From: Bacillus badius NBRC 15713
GTDB taxonomy: Bacteria > Bacillota > Bacilli > Bacillales > Domibacillaceae
Length of the DNA stretch: 52,042 bases
Assembly: GCF_001591605.1 (NCBI RefSeq)
Contig: NZ_BCVF01000029.1
Location: 1-52,042 of the forward strand
Direction of reading: 5' to 3'
This document shows, piece by piece, positions 35,752 through 46,820 of the stretch. The first letter of the stretch is position 1; each line of letters starts with the position of its first letter. The translations under genes were made by a program, and so were the position numbers. The notes below the pieces were generated by a model. That model had not been told where the DNA came from. It saw only the letters and a program-made list of their open reading frames with translations, and made no database searches.

Positions 35752-36891
35752 ATGAACTTCCAATTGACAGAAGAACATGAAATGATTCGCAAAATGGTGA
35801 GGGATTTTGCCAAGAATGAAGTAGAGCCGACAGCGGCGGAGCGTGATGAAGAAGAGCGATTTGATATGGAGCTTTTTCACAAAATGGCAGAACTCGGGTT
35901 AACCGGCATTCCATGGCCGGAGGAATACGGCGGCATCGGCAGCGACTATTTGGCTTATTGTATTGCTGTAGAGGAGTTATCAAGAGTCTGCGCCTCTACA
36001 GGCGTTACGCTTTCCGCCCACACCTCTTTGGCTGGCTGGCCGGTTTATAAGTTCGGGACGGAAGAGCAAAAGCAGAAGTACTTAAAGCCGATGGCGCAAG
36101 GGGAAAAGATCGGCGCTTATGGATTAACAGAGCCCGGATCCGGTTCAGACGCTGGCGGCATGAAAACAACTGCCCGTTTAGAAGGCGGCGAGTATATCTT
36201 GAACGGCTCGAAAATTTTTATTACGAACGGCGGCATCGCTGATATCTATATTGTGTTTGCTTTGACAGACCCGGCTTCAAAACAGCGGGGCACAACGGCC
36301 TTCATTGTAGAAAAGGACTTTCCCGGCTTTTCTGTCGGCAAAAAAGAAAAGAAGCTGGGGATTCGTTCCTCGCCGACAACAGAAATCATTTTTGAAGATT
36401 GCCGTGTGCCAAAGGAAAATATGCTTGGATCAGAGGGCGATGGATTTAAAATTGCCATGATGACGCTGGACGGCGGCCGCAATGGCATCGCAGCGCAGGC
36501 GGTGGGAATTGCTCAAGGAGCGCTGGACGCGGCAATTGAATACGCCAAGGAGCGCAAGCAATTTGGCAAGCCGATCGCTGCCAACCAAGGTATTTCCTTT
36601 AAGATTGCCGATATGGCGACAGCTGTTGAAGCTTCCCGTCTGCTTACTTATCAGGCAGCCTGGCTTGAATCTAATAACCTGCCGTACGGAAAAGAGTCGG
36701 CGATGTCGAAGCTGATGGCTGGCGACACGGCCATGAAGGTGACGACAGAAGCCGTACAGATCTTCGGCGGCTACGGCTATACGAAGGATTACCCGGTTGA
36801 GCGTTATATGCGTGATGCAAAAATCACCCAAATTTATGAAGGCACACAGGAAATACAAAGGTTAGTCATTTCAAGGATGCTGACGAAATAA
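35752..36891 (+). CDS. acdA: Acyl-CoA dehydrogenase (AcdA-like)
   Basis: 379 residues, close paralogue of the preceding gene and 14 bases after it. Signatures: [20 protein letters not shown] near residue 123, [18 protein letters not shown] at the C-terminus, and catalytic Glu at E363. B. subtilis AcdA has the same length and also neighbours fadF and rpoE, so this is the likelier orthologue of the pair. AAAGGCGGGG upstream. Tandem duplication implies different acyl-CoA substrates. Confidence 0.9.
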   Translation: MNFQLTEEHEMIRKMVRDFAKNEVEPTAAERDEEERFDMELFHKMAELGLTGIPWPEEYGGIGSDYLAYCIAVEELSRVCASTGVTLSAHTSLAGWPVYKFGTEEQKQKYLKPMAQGEKIGAYGLTEPGSGSDAGGMKTTARLEGGEYILNGSKIFITNGGIADIYIVFALTDPASKQRGTTAFIVEKDFPGFSVGKKEKKLGIRSSPTTEIIFEDCRVPKENMLGSEGDGFKIAMMTLDGGRNGIAAQAVGIAQGALDAAIEYAKERKQFGKPIAANQGISFKIADMATAVEASRLLTYQAAWLESNNLPYGKESAMSKLMAGDTAMKVTTEAVQIFGGYGYTKDYPVERYMRDAKITQIYEGTQEIQRLVISRMLTK

Positions 36892-36963
36892 TCAAAGCCC
36901 GGAACCGATAAAATCAGTTATAATGTGAAACAGCAGGATGAATGCAATAAAAAATAAATCAGG

Positions 36964-36996
36964 GAGCAGACAGAGGGAAGTGCCGCTCTGCTGCTC
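36964..36996 (+). terminator. Weak terminator-like hairpin after acdA
   Basis: GAGCAGACAGAG pairs with CTCTGCTGCTC; the T tract is poor, so readthrough into the TetR-icmF pair is likely. A TATAAT at 36919-36924 may also start transcription here. Confidence 0.45.
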
Positions 36997-37030
36997 TCGT
37001 TTAGGTATTTATTAAAGGCGGTTGATAACA

Positions 37031-37669
37031 TTGCACGCGGGCAAAAGAAAAGTACACGCATCAGTAAAAGACGAACAGCTGATTGAAAAAAGACGATCAG
37101 AAATGATTAAGGGAGCCGTTCATCTTTTTAAACAAAAAGGGTTCCACCGTACGACAACGCGAGAGATTGCGAAAGCGGCTGGTTTCAGCATCGGCACGCT
37201 CTATGAATATATCCGGACAAAAGAGGATGTTCTCTATCTTGTTTGCGACAGCATTTACGATCAAGTAAAAGACCGTTTGCAGCGAATAGATTTAGAGGCG
37301 GGAACACTAGAAAGCCTGAAGCTGGGGATTGGGTATTATTTTAAAGTCGTCGATGACATGCAGGATGAAGTGCTTGTCATGTATCAGGAAGCGAAATCTC
37401 TTTCCAAGGACGCGCTGCCGTATGTGCTGAAGAAAGAAATGGATATGGTCGGCATGTTTGAGAGGCTGATTCGCCGCTGTGTAGAAAATGGAGAGCTGGA
37501 GATGGAAGAGCGCAAGATTCATATGCTCGCCCAGGATATTTTCGTGCAGGGGCAAATGTGGGGCTTCCGGCGCTGGGCGCTGCAAAAAGAATTTTCAATT
37601 GATGACTATATAGATTTACAGACGGATTTATTGTTTTCAGGCATTAACGGCTATAAAGCAAAACAATAA
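37031..37669 (+). CDS. TetR/AcrR family regulator of acyl-CoA catabolism
   Basis: 212 residues from TTG at 37031 (AAAGGCGG nine bases upstream; the TTG at 37022 abuts that site). N-terminal TetR HTH: RTTTREIAKAAGFSIGTLYEYIRTKEDVLYLV; C-terminal ligand domain with several aromatic residues. Sits between acyl-CoA dehydrogenases and icmF, 12 bases before icmF. Plausible ligand is an acyl-CoA; plausible targets are the related sites at 29903-29916 and 32328-32345. It could be the local FadR equivalent, but that is inference. Confidence 0.87.
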   Translation: MHAGKRKVHASVKDEQLIEKRRSEMIKGAVHLFKQKGFHRTTTREIAKAAGFSIGTLYEYIRTKEDVLYLVCDSIYDQVKDRLQRIDLEAGTLESLKLGIGYYFKVVDDMQDEVLVMYQEAKSLSKDALPYVLKKEMDMVGMFERLIRRCVENGELEMEERKIHMLAQDIFVQGQMWGFRRWALQKEFSIDDYIDLQTDLLFSGINGYKAKQ

Positions 37670-37681
37670 GGGGGAAAAGAT

Positions 37682-40600
37682 ATGGGTCAGACAGTGGAGG
37701 TTTATAAACCGAAACATCATATTCGTTTTGTGACAGCTTCCAGCCTTTTTGATGGACACGATGCATCGATTAATATTATGCGCCGCATTTTGCAGTCAAG
37801 CGGCGCTGAGGTGATCCACCTCGGCCATAACCGTTCGGTGGAGGAGGTTGTCAATGCCGCTATTCAAGAGGATGTGCAGGGGATTGCGATTTCTTCTTAT
37901 CAAGGCGGCCATGTTGAATATTTCAAGTATATGTATGACCTGCTCAAAGAAAGAGGCTGTCCGCACATCCGCATTTACGGAGGCGGAGGCGGAGTCATTA
38001 TTCCCCGGGAAATAAAAGAACTCCATGATTATGGCATTGCTCGGATATTTTCTCCGGAAGACGGCCGCGTGAATGGCTTGCAAGGCATGATTAACAGGAT
38101 GATGCAGGAATGCGATTTCTCTACTGTTTCCGGCAATCTTGGAGAAGAAATCAACAAGCTTCCAAGCGGGGAGATTACAGCTGTGGCGAGACTAATCTCG
38201 CTGGCGGAGAACCAGATAGAGGCAAGTAAAGAAGAAAAAGCAGAAGCAGCTGCGGCCTTTGAACAAATTCAGTCTTTAGGGAAAGAAGCGCCGGTGATCG
38301 GCATTACCGGTACAGGGGGAGCAGGGAAAAGCTCTTTAACCGATGAGCTGATCCGCCGCTTCCTTAATGAATTGTCTGATAAGAAAATCGCTATTTTATC
38401 AGTGGACCCAACGAAGCAAAAAACAGGCGGGGCGCTTTTAGGGGATCGGATCCGCATGAATGCCATTTTTTCTGACCGCGTATTTATGCGCAGCCTGGCC
38501 ACCCGCAATTCCCGCTCGGAGCTGTCGCTCGCGATTCAAGATGCTATTCGCGTGGTGAAGGCCGCTGGTTACGACTTGGTTATTGTAGAAACGAGCGGAA
38601 TCGGCCAGGGAGATGCAGAGATTACTGAAATTTCGGACTTGTCAATGTATGTGATGACAAGTGAGTTCGGGGCTCCTTCCCAGCTCGAGAAAATTGATAT
38701 GATCGACTACGCTGATTTAGTTGTCATTAACAAGTTCGAACGGAAAGGATCGGAGGACGCCAGACGCCAAGTTCAAAAGCAATACCAGCGCAGCCGTAAC
38801 TTATTTGAGGAGCCGCTCGATAAAATGCCGGTGTACGGAACGATTGCCAGTCAATTCAATGATCAGGGGACGAATGCTTTATTTGCCGCCCTGGTTGAAA
38901 AGATCAATGAAAGAGCGGGGACTGACTGGGAAGTGTCTTTCAGCAAAGAAGTGGATGTCGAAAAGCAGAACGTCATTATTCCGAACGACCGCCGCTACTA
39001 TTTGCGGGAAATTACAGAAACGGTCCGGCGCTATCATCAAAAGGCAGAGGAGCAGGAGCACCTTGCCCGCCGGCTGTTCCAGTTGGAGGGAGCGCTGGAG
39101 GAAGCCAAGGCGAACCGTGCAGGCCAGGAAGTGATCCATCCGCTGGAAACATTTAAAGCTGCAGTTGAGGAGCAGCTGACGCCGGAATCGAAAAAGATAT
39201 TGGCCGGATGGAAAGAACTGAAGGAAACGTATGCCGCTTCTAAGTATGTTACTAAAATCCGCGACAAAGAAATTGTTACTGAACTGACGACAACGAGCTT
39301 GTCGGGGCTTAAAATTCCGAAAGTCGTTCTGCCGAAATTTACAGACTACGGAGAAATTCTGCGCTGGGTGTATAAAGAAAACAGGCCGGGCTTCTTCCCT
39401 TATACCGCCGGTGTCTTTCCGTTTAAGCGGAAGGGAGAAGATCCAAAGCGGCAGTTTGCCGGAGAGGGCACGCCGGAGCGGACGAACCGCCGTTTTCACT
39501 ATCTGTCTAAAGATGACGATGCCAAACGGTTAAGCACAGCGTTTGATTCGGTGACGCTATATGGAGAAGACCCGGATTACCGTCCGGATATTTATGGGAA
39601 GGTCGGCGAAAGCGGGGTTAGCATTTGTACGCTTGAGGATATGAAAAAGCTGTATGACGGCTTTGATCTTTGCCACCCATCCACCTCAGTATCGATGACG
39701 ATCAACGGCCCGGCCCCGATCATTTTGGCGATGTTTATGAATACAGCGATTGATCAGCAGGTGAAGCGCAAAGAAGAAGAGCTTGGCCGCGTGCTGACGG
39801 TGGAAGAATTTACTGAAGTGCGGGCTCAAACGCTAAAGACAGTCCGGGGAACCGTCCAGGCTGATATTTTGAAAGAGGATCAGGGGCAAAATACATGTAT
39901 CTTCTCAACAGAATTTGCCTTGCGGATGATGGGGGATATCCAGCAATATTTCATTGATTACGCAGTTCGCAATTATTACTCTGTCTCCATTTCCGGCTAC
40001 CACATCGCTGAAGCCGGTGCCAATCCGATTTCACAGCTTGCGTTCACACTGGCAAACGGATTTACGTATGTGGAGTATTATTTAAGCCGCGGCATGGCGA
40101 TCGATGACTTTGCGCCGAATTTATCCTTCTTTTTCTCCAATGGCCTTGATCCTGAATACACAGTCATTGGGCGCGTAGCACGGCGGATTTGGGCAGTAGC
40201 CATGCGTGAGAAATACGGGGCCAATGAGCGCTCTCAAAAGCTCAAGTATCACATTCAAACATCCGGCCGGTCCTTGCATGCTCAGGAAATTGATTTCAAT
40301 GATATCCGGACCACGCTGCAGGCGTTAATGGCTTTGCAGGATAACTGCAACTCTCTGCATACAAATGCATATGATGAGGCGATTACAACTCCGACCGAGG
40401 AATCGGTCCGCCGTGCGATGGCCATTCAATTGATTATTACCAAAGAACATGGATTATCGAAAAATGAAAATCCGCTTCAAGGCTCTTTTATTGTTGAAGA
40501 ATTGACGGACCTTGTGGAAGAAGCGGTATTGAAGGAGTTTGAACGTCTGGATGACCGCGGGGGAGTGCTTGGCGCAATGGAAACGCAATATCAGAGGGGA

Positions 40601-40951
40601 AAAATCCAGGAAGAGTCCATGCATTATGAAATGCTGAAGCATACAGGAGAGCTTCCGATTATCGGCGTGAACACGTACTTAAACCCCAACCCGCCATCTG
40701 AAGAGGAAATTAACAGCATGGAGCTGGCACGAGCCACGAAGGAAGAGAAAGAACACCAGATCACTGAACTGCAAGCTTTCCAGCAAAAGCATAAACAAGA
40801 GGCCGAAAAAGCATTGAAGCGCCTCAAGGAAACAGCTGTAAACGGGGGCAATATTTTTGCCGAGTTAATGGAGACGGTGAAAGTGGCCAGTCTCGGCCAG
40901 ATTACAACTGCTCTCTATGAAGTCGGCGGACAATACCGAAGAAATATGTAA
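37682..40951 (+). CDS. icmF: Fused isobutyryl-CoA mutase IcmF
   Basis: 1089 residues, three parts in one chain: B12-binding domain (1-145, DGHDAS at 24-29 in place of strict DxHxxG), MeaB-like P-loop GTPase chaperone (P-loop GTGGAGKSS at 210-218), and mutase TIM-barrel substrate domain (about 560-1089; [36 protein letters not shown]). IcmF interconverts isobutyryl- and butyryl-CoA using adenosylcobalamin; some members also rearrange pivalyl-CoA or isovaleryl-CoA. Follows the TetR gene by 12 bases. Length is usual for the family and all domains look intact. Needs a B12 supply encoded elsewhere. Confidence 0.95.
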   Translation: MGQTVEVYKPKHHIRFVTASSLFDGHDASINIMRRILQSSGAEVIHLGHNRSVEEVVNAAIQEDVQGIAISSYQGGHVEYFKYMYDLLKERGCPHIRIYGGGGGVIIPREIKELHDYGIARIFSPEDGRVNGLQGMINRMMQECDFSTVSGNLGEEINKLPSGEITAVARLISLAENQIEASKEEKAEAAAAFEQIQSLGKEAPVIGITGTGGAGKSSLTDELIRRFLNELSDKKIAILSVDPTKQKTGGALLGDRIRMNAIFSDRVFMRSLATRNSRSELSLAIQDAIRVVKAAGYDLVIVETSGIGQGDAEITEISDLSMYVMTSEFGAPSQLEKIDMIDYADLVVINKFERKGSEDARRQVQKQYQRSRNLFEEPLDKMPVYGTIASQFNDQGTNALFAALVEKINERAGTDWEVSFSKEVDVEKQNVIIPNDRRYYLREITETVRRYHQKAEEQEHLARRLFQLEGALEEAKANRAGQEVIHPLETFKAAVEEQLTPESKKILAGWKELKETYAASKYVTKIRDKEIVTELTTTSLSGLKIPKVVLPKFTDYGEILRWVYKENRPGFFPYTAGVFPFKRKGEDPKRQFAGEGTPERTNRRFHYLSKDDDAKRLSTAFDSVTLYGEDPDYRPDIYGKVGESGVSICTLEDMKKLYDGFDLCHPSTSVSMTINGPAPIILAMFMNTAIDQQVKRKEEELGRVLTVEEFTEVRAQTLKTVRGTVQADILKEDQGQNTCIFSTEFALRMMGDIQQYFIDYAVRNYYSVSISGYHIAEAGANPISQLAFTLANGFTYVEYYLSRGMAIDDFAPNLSFFFSNGLDPEYTVIGRVARRIWAVAMREKYGANERSQKLKYHIQTSGRSLHAQEIDFNDIRTTLQALMALQDNCNSLHTNAYDEAITTPTEESVRRAMAIQLIITKEHGLSKNENPLQGSFIVEELTDLVEEAVLKEFERLDDRGGVLGAMETQYQRGKIQEESMHYEMLKHTGELPIIGVNTYLNPNPPSEEEINSMELARATKEEKEHQITELQAFQQKHKQEAEKALKRLKETAVNGGNIFAELMETVKVASLGQITTALYEVGGQYRRNM

Positions 40952-40961
40952 GGCAGGACAG

Positions 40962-40998
40962 CCGTGAAAGAATGGCCTTTCTTTCACGGTATTTTTTT
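40962..40998 (+). terminator. Terminator of the acyl-CoA/icmF operon
   Basis: CCGTGAAAG (40962-40970) pairs with CTTTCACGG (40981-40989), followed by TATTTTTTT. Confidence 0.9.
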
Positions 40999-41161
40999 CA
41001 TTAGGTAAGATTATAATTGTAAAATAAAGGGTAACTTAATGGGAAAAGGCCGATTTTTGCGCAATTGCCCCTAAAGTTTTTTATAAAATGGGCGGATTTT
41101 TACTTTTATAATGATTGCCGAAGAGTATACAATAAGAAAAGGGTAAAAGGCGGGGTGTGAA

Positions 41162-41383
41162 ATGATGAAGCAAATAGTGAACTTTATAGTGATCGGCGCC
41201 TGCGTGCCTGCCGCTGTTTGGCTTTATCAAATCCAGCTTGGAGCAGTGCCTTTTCTTGTACTGGCCCTTTTCTTGTTTTATCTCATGCGGACAGAGATGA
41301 AAAAAGACCGTCCATCCGCCGCTCCTTCTGAAGAAATCCTTCCGGAGAAGACGGACAAAAAAAAAGCGGAAATCGTTACATAA
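41162..41383 (+). CDS. Small membrane protein of unknown function
   Basis: 73 residues: two hydrophobic stretches (about 4-20 and 27-42) then a charged, lysine/glutamate-rich cytoplasmic-looking tail (EEILPEKTDKKKAE). No family recognised. Good ribosome site (AAGGCGGGG) before ATG at 41162; a second ATG follows. It lies alone between icmF and rpoE. Confidence 0.68.
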   Translation: MMKQIVNFIVIGACVPAAVWLYQIQLGAVPFLVLALFLFYLMRTEMKKDRPSAAPSEEILPEKTDKKKAEIVT

Positions 41384-41474
41384 ATATGGCATAATGAAAG
41401 CGTCGATGTTTATAATGGTGAATATGACCTTTTTCACTCAATAGAGTGCGTAAATAGAGAAGGGAAGTGCGGAT

Positions 41475-42008
41475 GTGAATTTGAAGCAACTGTCTAAAGA
41501 AGAATTGAAGGAAATGTCCTTTATTGAAATCGCTTATGCTCTTTTAAAAGAGAGCAGAGAGCCTGCAGCATTTCAGGAAATACTTTCTCAAATCCAGGAG
41601 TATCAAGAGTTGAGCGAGGCTGAATTAAAAGCGCGCATGATTCAATTTTATACGGATCTGAATATCGACGGCCGTTTTATTACGTTCGGAGAAAATCGCT
41701 GGGGCCTTCGTGCTTGGTATCCAGTGGATCAGTTAGAAGAGGAAGCAGCGCCGGCTGTAAAAGCGAAAAAGAAGAAAACAAAGAAAGCAGTAAAAGAAGA
41801 ACCAGATTTCGAAGAAGAGCTCGAGGAAGAGGAAGAGCTTGAGGATGATCTTGACTTTGAAGACGAGGATCTTGACGAACTTGACGAAGAAGTGGACAGC
41901 CTTGACGACCTAGATGATTTGGAAGAGGACGACGAAGAATTCGAAGAAGATCTCGGCGAAGAGGATGAGTACGATTTGGAGGACGAAGAGGAAGAAGACT
42001 TAAAATAA
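41475..42008 (+). CDS. rpoE: RNA polymerase delta subunit
   Basis: 177 residues. N-terminal HARE-HTH domain (1-90: ELKEMSFIEIAYALLKES, FYTDLNIDGRFI, WGLRAWYPVDQL), a lysine patch (KAKKKKTKKAVK), and a long disordered Asp/Glu tail of about 75 residues. Delta raises core recycling and promoter selectivity in Firmicutes. GTG start at 41475 with GAAGGGAAG upstream. Upstream of pyrG as in B. subtilis. Confidence 0.95.
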   Translation: MNLKQLSKEELKEMSFIEIAYALLKESREPAAFQEILSQIQEYQELSEAELKARMIQFYTDLNIDGRFITFGENRWGLRAWYPVDQLEEEAAPAVKAKKKKTKKAVKEEPDFEEELEEEEELEDDLDFEDEDLDELDEEVDSLDDLDDLEEDDEEFEEDLGEEDEYDLEDEEEEDLK

Positions 42009-42025
42009 AGAAAATTAATCTTTTC

Positions 42026-42134
42026 TTGACTTCCTTTATCTCAAATTGTAGTATTTTATTTGGGCTCTCGAAAGAGACATGATTAATGCTTATAACGCTC
42101 CCTTTACTTTTTAAGTAATGGGGCGTTTTTGTTT
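42026..42134 (+). promoter_or_regulatory. pyrG promoter and reiterative-transcription attenuator
   Basis: TTGACT (42026-42031), 17 bases, TAGTAT (42049-42054), with start expected at GGGCTC (42062). The leader terminator spans 42094-42134: AACGCTCCC and TTACTT pair with AAGTAA and GGGGCGTT, then TTTTTG. In B. subtilis, low CTP stalls RNA polymerase after GGG so that extra Gs are added, and the G-tract pairs with the C/U run of the terminator arm (here GCTCCCTTT), allowing readthrough. All parts are present here. Confidence 0.88.
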
Positions 42135-42192
42135 TTTTTGCCCCAATAAGATTTGTGTATTCATTTAATCAATAAAAGAAACAATAGATTGA

Positions 42193-43806
<1,614 letters not shown>

Positions 43807-43810
43807 GATT

Positions 43811-43849
43811 GAAAAAGCCTTTAAAGCGCCATGCTTTAAAGGCTTTTTC
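43811..43849. terminator. Bidirectional terminator between pyrG and ywjG
   Basis: Perfect 17-bp stem GAAAAAGCCTTTAAAGC (43811-43827) with 43833-43849; symmetric A/T tracts serve both convergent genes. Confidence 0.93.
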
Positions 43850-43855
43850 AGTCGC

Positions 43856-44377
43856 CTATTCCAGCTCCTGCAAAATTTCCTCAATGGTCAGTTTGAGGGC
43901 AAAGTAAATATAAAGCGCGGCGAGGCTGGAAGGAAAACCTGTCCGGCCGCCATTTTCGTCAGGAAGCAGTCCTTTAGTCAGCCTTGTATCAATAAAGACG
44001 TCGGCCATTTGAGCTAATGACGGCTCCTCATTTGGCATGCGTCCGGCAGCGGCAACGAAAGGAATGCCCCGTTCCCTGAGAGCAGCGGCGGCCGCTGCAG
44101 CTTCAGGGTCATGGGCAAAGCGGCTGACAAGCAGCACCCGGTCGTGTCCGGCCAGATCGTCCATTGAATCCAATGGACAGCCGCATGGCAGCGGTTCGGC
44201 CCCTGACGCTGCTTCGGCTTCTACAGCTTTCATTTCCTGAAATCCTTTTATGTAAATCTTTCCTTCACCGACAGCGGCTTGCGCCAGCAGGCGGGCACCA
44301 TCTTCTATTTGGTCCGCTTCTTTATCGGCAATTCGCTGGAAAAGGCCATTTAATTGAGTGGTCAGCATTTTTAACAT
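43856..44377 (-). CDS. ywjG: DUF2529 protein YwjG
   Basis: 173 residues from ATG at 44377 (CAAGGAGGA upstream; a 21-codon in-frame extension has no ribosome site). DUF2529, a SIS-like fold of unknown function: N-terminal MLTTQLNGLFQRIA, central YIKGFQEMKAVEAEA, and VLLVSRFAHDPEAAAAAAALRERG (partial). Located between pyrG and spo0F as in B. subtilis. Confidence 0.88.
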   Translation of the reverse strand: MLKMLTTQLNGLFQRIADKEADQIEDGARLLAQAAVGEGKIYIKGFQEMKAVEAEAASGAEPLPCGCPLDSMDDLAGHDRVLLVSRFAHDPEAAAAAAALRERGIPFVAAAGRMPNEEPSLAQMADVFIDTRLTKGLLPDENGGRTGFPSSLAALYIYFALKLTIEEILQELE

Positions 44378-44455
44378 GGTTCGTCCTCCTTGATTGTGAA
44401 GTATATTATACATGTCTTTGAACTTTGGAGCAAAAGTCATAAATTATTTCCGCAG

Positions 44456-44485
44456 GCAGGAATTTCTAGTAGCTAACTAGAATTA
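44456..44485 (+). promoter_or_regulatory. Sigma-H-like promoter of spo0F
   Basis: GCAGGAATT (44456-44464), 12-base spacer, CTAGAATTA (44477-44485); fits the sigma-H pattern RNAGGAWWW - 11 to 12 - RNNGAATWW but for one base. spo0F of B. subtilis is known to use a sigma-H promoter. I see no clear Spo0A box. Confidence 0.68.
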
Positions 44486-44566
44486 AATTAGACATAAAGG
44501 GGAAAGAGTCAGTTGTTTTAAACCGTACATAGCAGAAAGACAATAAAGATCAAAGGGGCGAGGCAA

Positions 44567-44929
44567 TTGAATGGGAAAATACTTATTGTAGATGATCAGT
44601 TTGGGATACGCATCCTGTTAAACGAAGTGCTTCAAAAGGAAGTGTATGAAACATTTCAAGCGGCGAATGGCATACAAGCTCTCGAAATTGTAGATAATCA
44701 TTCGCCGGATCTAGTGCTGCTGGATATGAAAATCCCCGGGATGGACGGCATTGAGATTTTGAAGCGGATGAGACAGAAAGATGAAAGCATCCGAGTGATT
44801 ATTATGACGGCTTACGGGGAGCTGGATATGATTCAAAAGGCGAAAGACCTGGGGGCGCTGACTCATTTTGCCAAACCTTTTGACATTGACGATATTCGCA
44901 AAACAGTGAAAGAATACATAGTTTCTTAA
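44567..44929 (+). CDS. spo0F: Sporulation phosphorelay response regulator Spo0F
   Basis: Single-domain receiver, 120 residues. It receives phosphate from sensor kinases and passes it to Spo0B. Acidic pocket D9-D10, phospho-acceptor D53 ([11 protein letters not shown]), T81 (IIMTAYGE) and K103 (HFAKPFD), each one residue before the B. subtilis numbering. No output domain. TTG start at 44567 with AAAGGGG upstream. Regulated by the sigma-H-like promoter 80 bases upstream. Confidence 0.96.
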   Translation: MNGKILIVDDQFGIRILLNEVLQKEVYETFQAANGIQALEIVDNHSPDLVLLDMKIPGMDGIEILKRMRQKDESIRVIIMTAYGELDMIQKAKDLGALTHFAKPFDIDDIRKTVKEYIVS

Positions 44930-44934
44930 AGTGA

Positions 44935-44975
44935 AACCGGCTGCTTTTACATTGGTAAAGGGCCGGTTATTTTGG
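44935..44975 (+). terminator. Terminator of spo0F
   Basis: AACCGGC (44935-44941) pairs with GCCGGTT (44962-44968), followed by ATTTTGG; moderate. Confidence 0.6.
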
Positions 44976-45050
44976 TATGATACAAATGTAAATTTATTCG
45001 AAAGTGTATACTAAGATGTGTATTTTAGTTCATCAAGGAGGAAAATCATT

Positions 45051-45917
45051 ATGCCTTTAGTTTCCATGACAGAAATGCTCAATAAAGCAAAAGAAGAGAA
45101 ATATGCTGTTGGCCAATTTAATTTGAACAACCTTGAATTTACACAAGCTATTTTACAAGCAGCAGAAGAAGAGAAATCACCGGTTATTCTTGGTGTATCT
45201 GAAGGGGCAGCGCGCTATATGGGCGGCTTCAAGTTTGTTGTTGCTATGGTAAAGGCGTTAATGGAAGAGTATAAAGTGACGGTGCCGGTCGCTATTCATT
45301 TAGACCATGGCTCCAGCTTTGAAATGTGTGCAAAAGCGATTCAAGCAGGTTTCACATCTGTTATGATTGATGGCTCTCACCATCCATTAGAAGAAAACAT
45401 TGCTTTAACGAAAAAAGTGGTAGAGCTTGCTCATATTCACGGAGTATCTGTTGAAGCAGAGCTTGGCCGCATCGGCGGACAAGAAGACGACCTGATTGTA
45501 GAAGATGCGGAAGCTGCTTATGCGATTCCAGCAGAATGTGATCAATTGGTGCGTGAAACAGGAGTAGATTGCTTTGCTCCAGCGCTTGGCTCCGTTCATG
45601 GCCCATACAAAGGAGAGCCAAAACTGGGCTTTGACCGCATGGAGGAAGTTATGAACCTGACAGGTGTTCCGCTCGTGCTTCATGGCGGAACAGGCATCCC
45701 GACAAAAGATATCCAACGCGCGATTTCACTGGGAACGGCCAAAATTAATGTGAATACAGAAAATCAAATAGCGTCAGCGAAAACAGTACGCGAAGTTCTT
45801 GCCGAAAAACCAGATCTGTATGATCCGCGTAAATACTTAGGACCGGCGCGTGAAACGATTAAAGAAACTGTTAAAGGAAAAATGCGCGAATTCGGTTCAT
45901 CTGGAAAGGCGCAATGA
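45051..45917 (+). CDS. fbaA: Class II fructose-bisphosphate aldolase
   Basis: 288-residue zinc aldolase of glycolysis and gluconeogenesis. Zinc ligands in HLDHGSSFE near residue 81, [11 protein letters not shown] near residue 142, the phosphate site [13 protein letters not shown] near residue 180 and LHGGTGIP near residue 209. ATG at 45051 with AAGGAGG; eleven upstream in-frame codons are not used. Followed by a terminator and a truncated repeat, then tal. Confidence 0.96.
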   Translation: MPLVSMTEMLNKAKEEKYAVGQFNLNNLEFTQAILQAAEEEKSPVILGVSEGAARYMGGFKFVVAMVKALMEEYKVTVPVAIHLDHGSSFEMCAKAIQAGFTSVMIDGSHHPLEENIALTKKVVELAHIHGVSVEAELGRIGGQEDDLIVEDAEAAYAIPAECDQLVRETGVDCFAPALGSVHGPYKGEPKLGFDRMEEVMNLTGVPLVLHGGTGIPTKDIQRAISLGTAKINVNTENQIASAKTVREVLAEKPDLYDPRKYLGPARETIKETVKGKMREFGSSGKAQ

Positions 45918-45938
45918 TTGGATAAAGACGCATAAAGA

Positions 45939-45965
45939 GACCGCCTTAGTTACATAAGGCGGTTT
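45939..45965 (+). terminator. Terminator of fbaA
   Basis: ACCGCCTTA (45940-45948) pairs with TAAGGCGGT (45955-45963), followed by TTAAATTT. Confidence 0.85.
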
Positions 45966-45972
45966 AAATTTA

Positions 45973-46025
45973 GAAAAGCGGAAGGCGCCCGTTCTGAAAT
46001 TTTCTTTCGGCATGGGAGCCGCCCA
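45973..46025. repeat. Dispersed hairpin repeat, copy 3 (truncated)
   Basis: Starts GAAAAGCGGAAGGCGCCCG, the same left end as copies at 19734 and 33570, but the inner stem and right end are lost. Lies between fbaA and tal. Confidence 0.5.
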
Positions 46026-46046
46026 ACAATAAGGAGAGAATGAATC

Positions 46047-46694
46047 ATGAAATTATTCATCGATACAGCGAATATGGAAGAAATTAAAGAAGCCCATTCT
46101 TGGGGTATCTTATCCGGCGTGACAACGAATCCATCCCTGGTGGCAAAGGAAACTGTTCCTTTTCATGACCGCCTTCGTGAAATCACTGATCTAGTCAGCG
46201 AGTCTGTCAGCGCCGAGGTTATTTCCCTTGATGCAGAGGGAATGATTAAAGAGGGCCGCGAATTAGCAAAGATTGCCCCAAATATTACGGTAAAGGTGCC
46301 AATGACGCCAGACGGATTGAAAGCGGTCGCGGTTTTTGCGAAAGAAGGCATTAAAACGAACGTCACATTGATTTTTAGTGCCAACCAGGCGCTATTGGCC
46401 GCCAGAGCTGGAGCTTCTTACGTTTCTCCATTTTTAGGCCGCCTCGACGACATCGGCCACAATGGATTGGATCTGATTGAAACCATCGCTTCTATTTTTG
46501 CGATTCATGGGATTGAAACAGAAATTATTGCCGCTTCTATCCGCCATCCGCAGCATATTACGGATGCAGCATTGCGCGGTGCCCACATTGCAACCGTGCC
46601 GTTTAAGGTGTTAAATCAAATGTTTAATCATCCATTAACCGATAAAGGAATTGAAGCTTTTCTAGCTGATTGGGAAAAGCGCCAAGTAAAATAA
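46047..46694 (+). CDS. tal: Transaldolase (small, TalC/MipB type)
   Basis: 215 residues, the compact transaldolase / fructose-6-phosphate aldolase-like subfamily used in Bacillus (YwjH). Schiff-base lysine K83 in ITVKVPMT, N-terminal [20 protein letters not shown] near residue 23, and [13 protein letters not shown] near residue 130. Works in the non-oxidative pentose phosphate pathway. AAGGAGAG upstream of ATG 46047. Confidence 0.94.
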   Translation: MKLFIDTANMEEIKEAHSWGILSGVTTNPSLVAKETVPFHDRLREITDLVSESVSAEVISLDAEGMIKEGRELAKIAPNITVKVPMTPDGLKAVAVFAKEGIKTNVTLIFSANQALLAARAGASYVSPFLGRLDDIGHNGLDLIETIASIFAIHGIETEIIAASIRHPQHITDAALRGAHIATVPFKVLNQMFNHPLTDKGIEAFLADWEKRQVK

Positions 46695-46820
46695 AATCAT
46701 TTTTTTACATGTTTTTACTTGGTTGGGATAAACTATGACCAACGAAAATTTTTGCCAAGGTATGATGGAATAATTCTTTTTTTCGATGCTTAGCCAGTGC
46801 GTGAAGGAAGGGAGCATAAC

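Noticed and set aside
34601-36891. Two adjacent acyl-CoA dehydrogenases as an assembly duplication
   Set aside because: The proteins differ at many positions and have separate ribosome sites, so they are true paralogues.
41826-42005. Low-complexity GA-rich stretch in rpoE as a tandem repeat
   Set aside because: It encodes the Asp/Glu-rich tail normal for the delta subunit.
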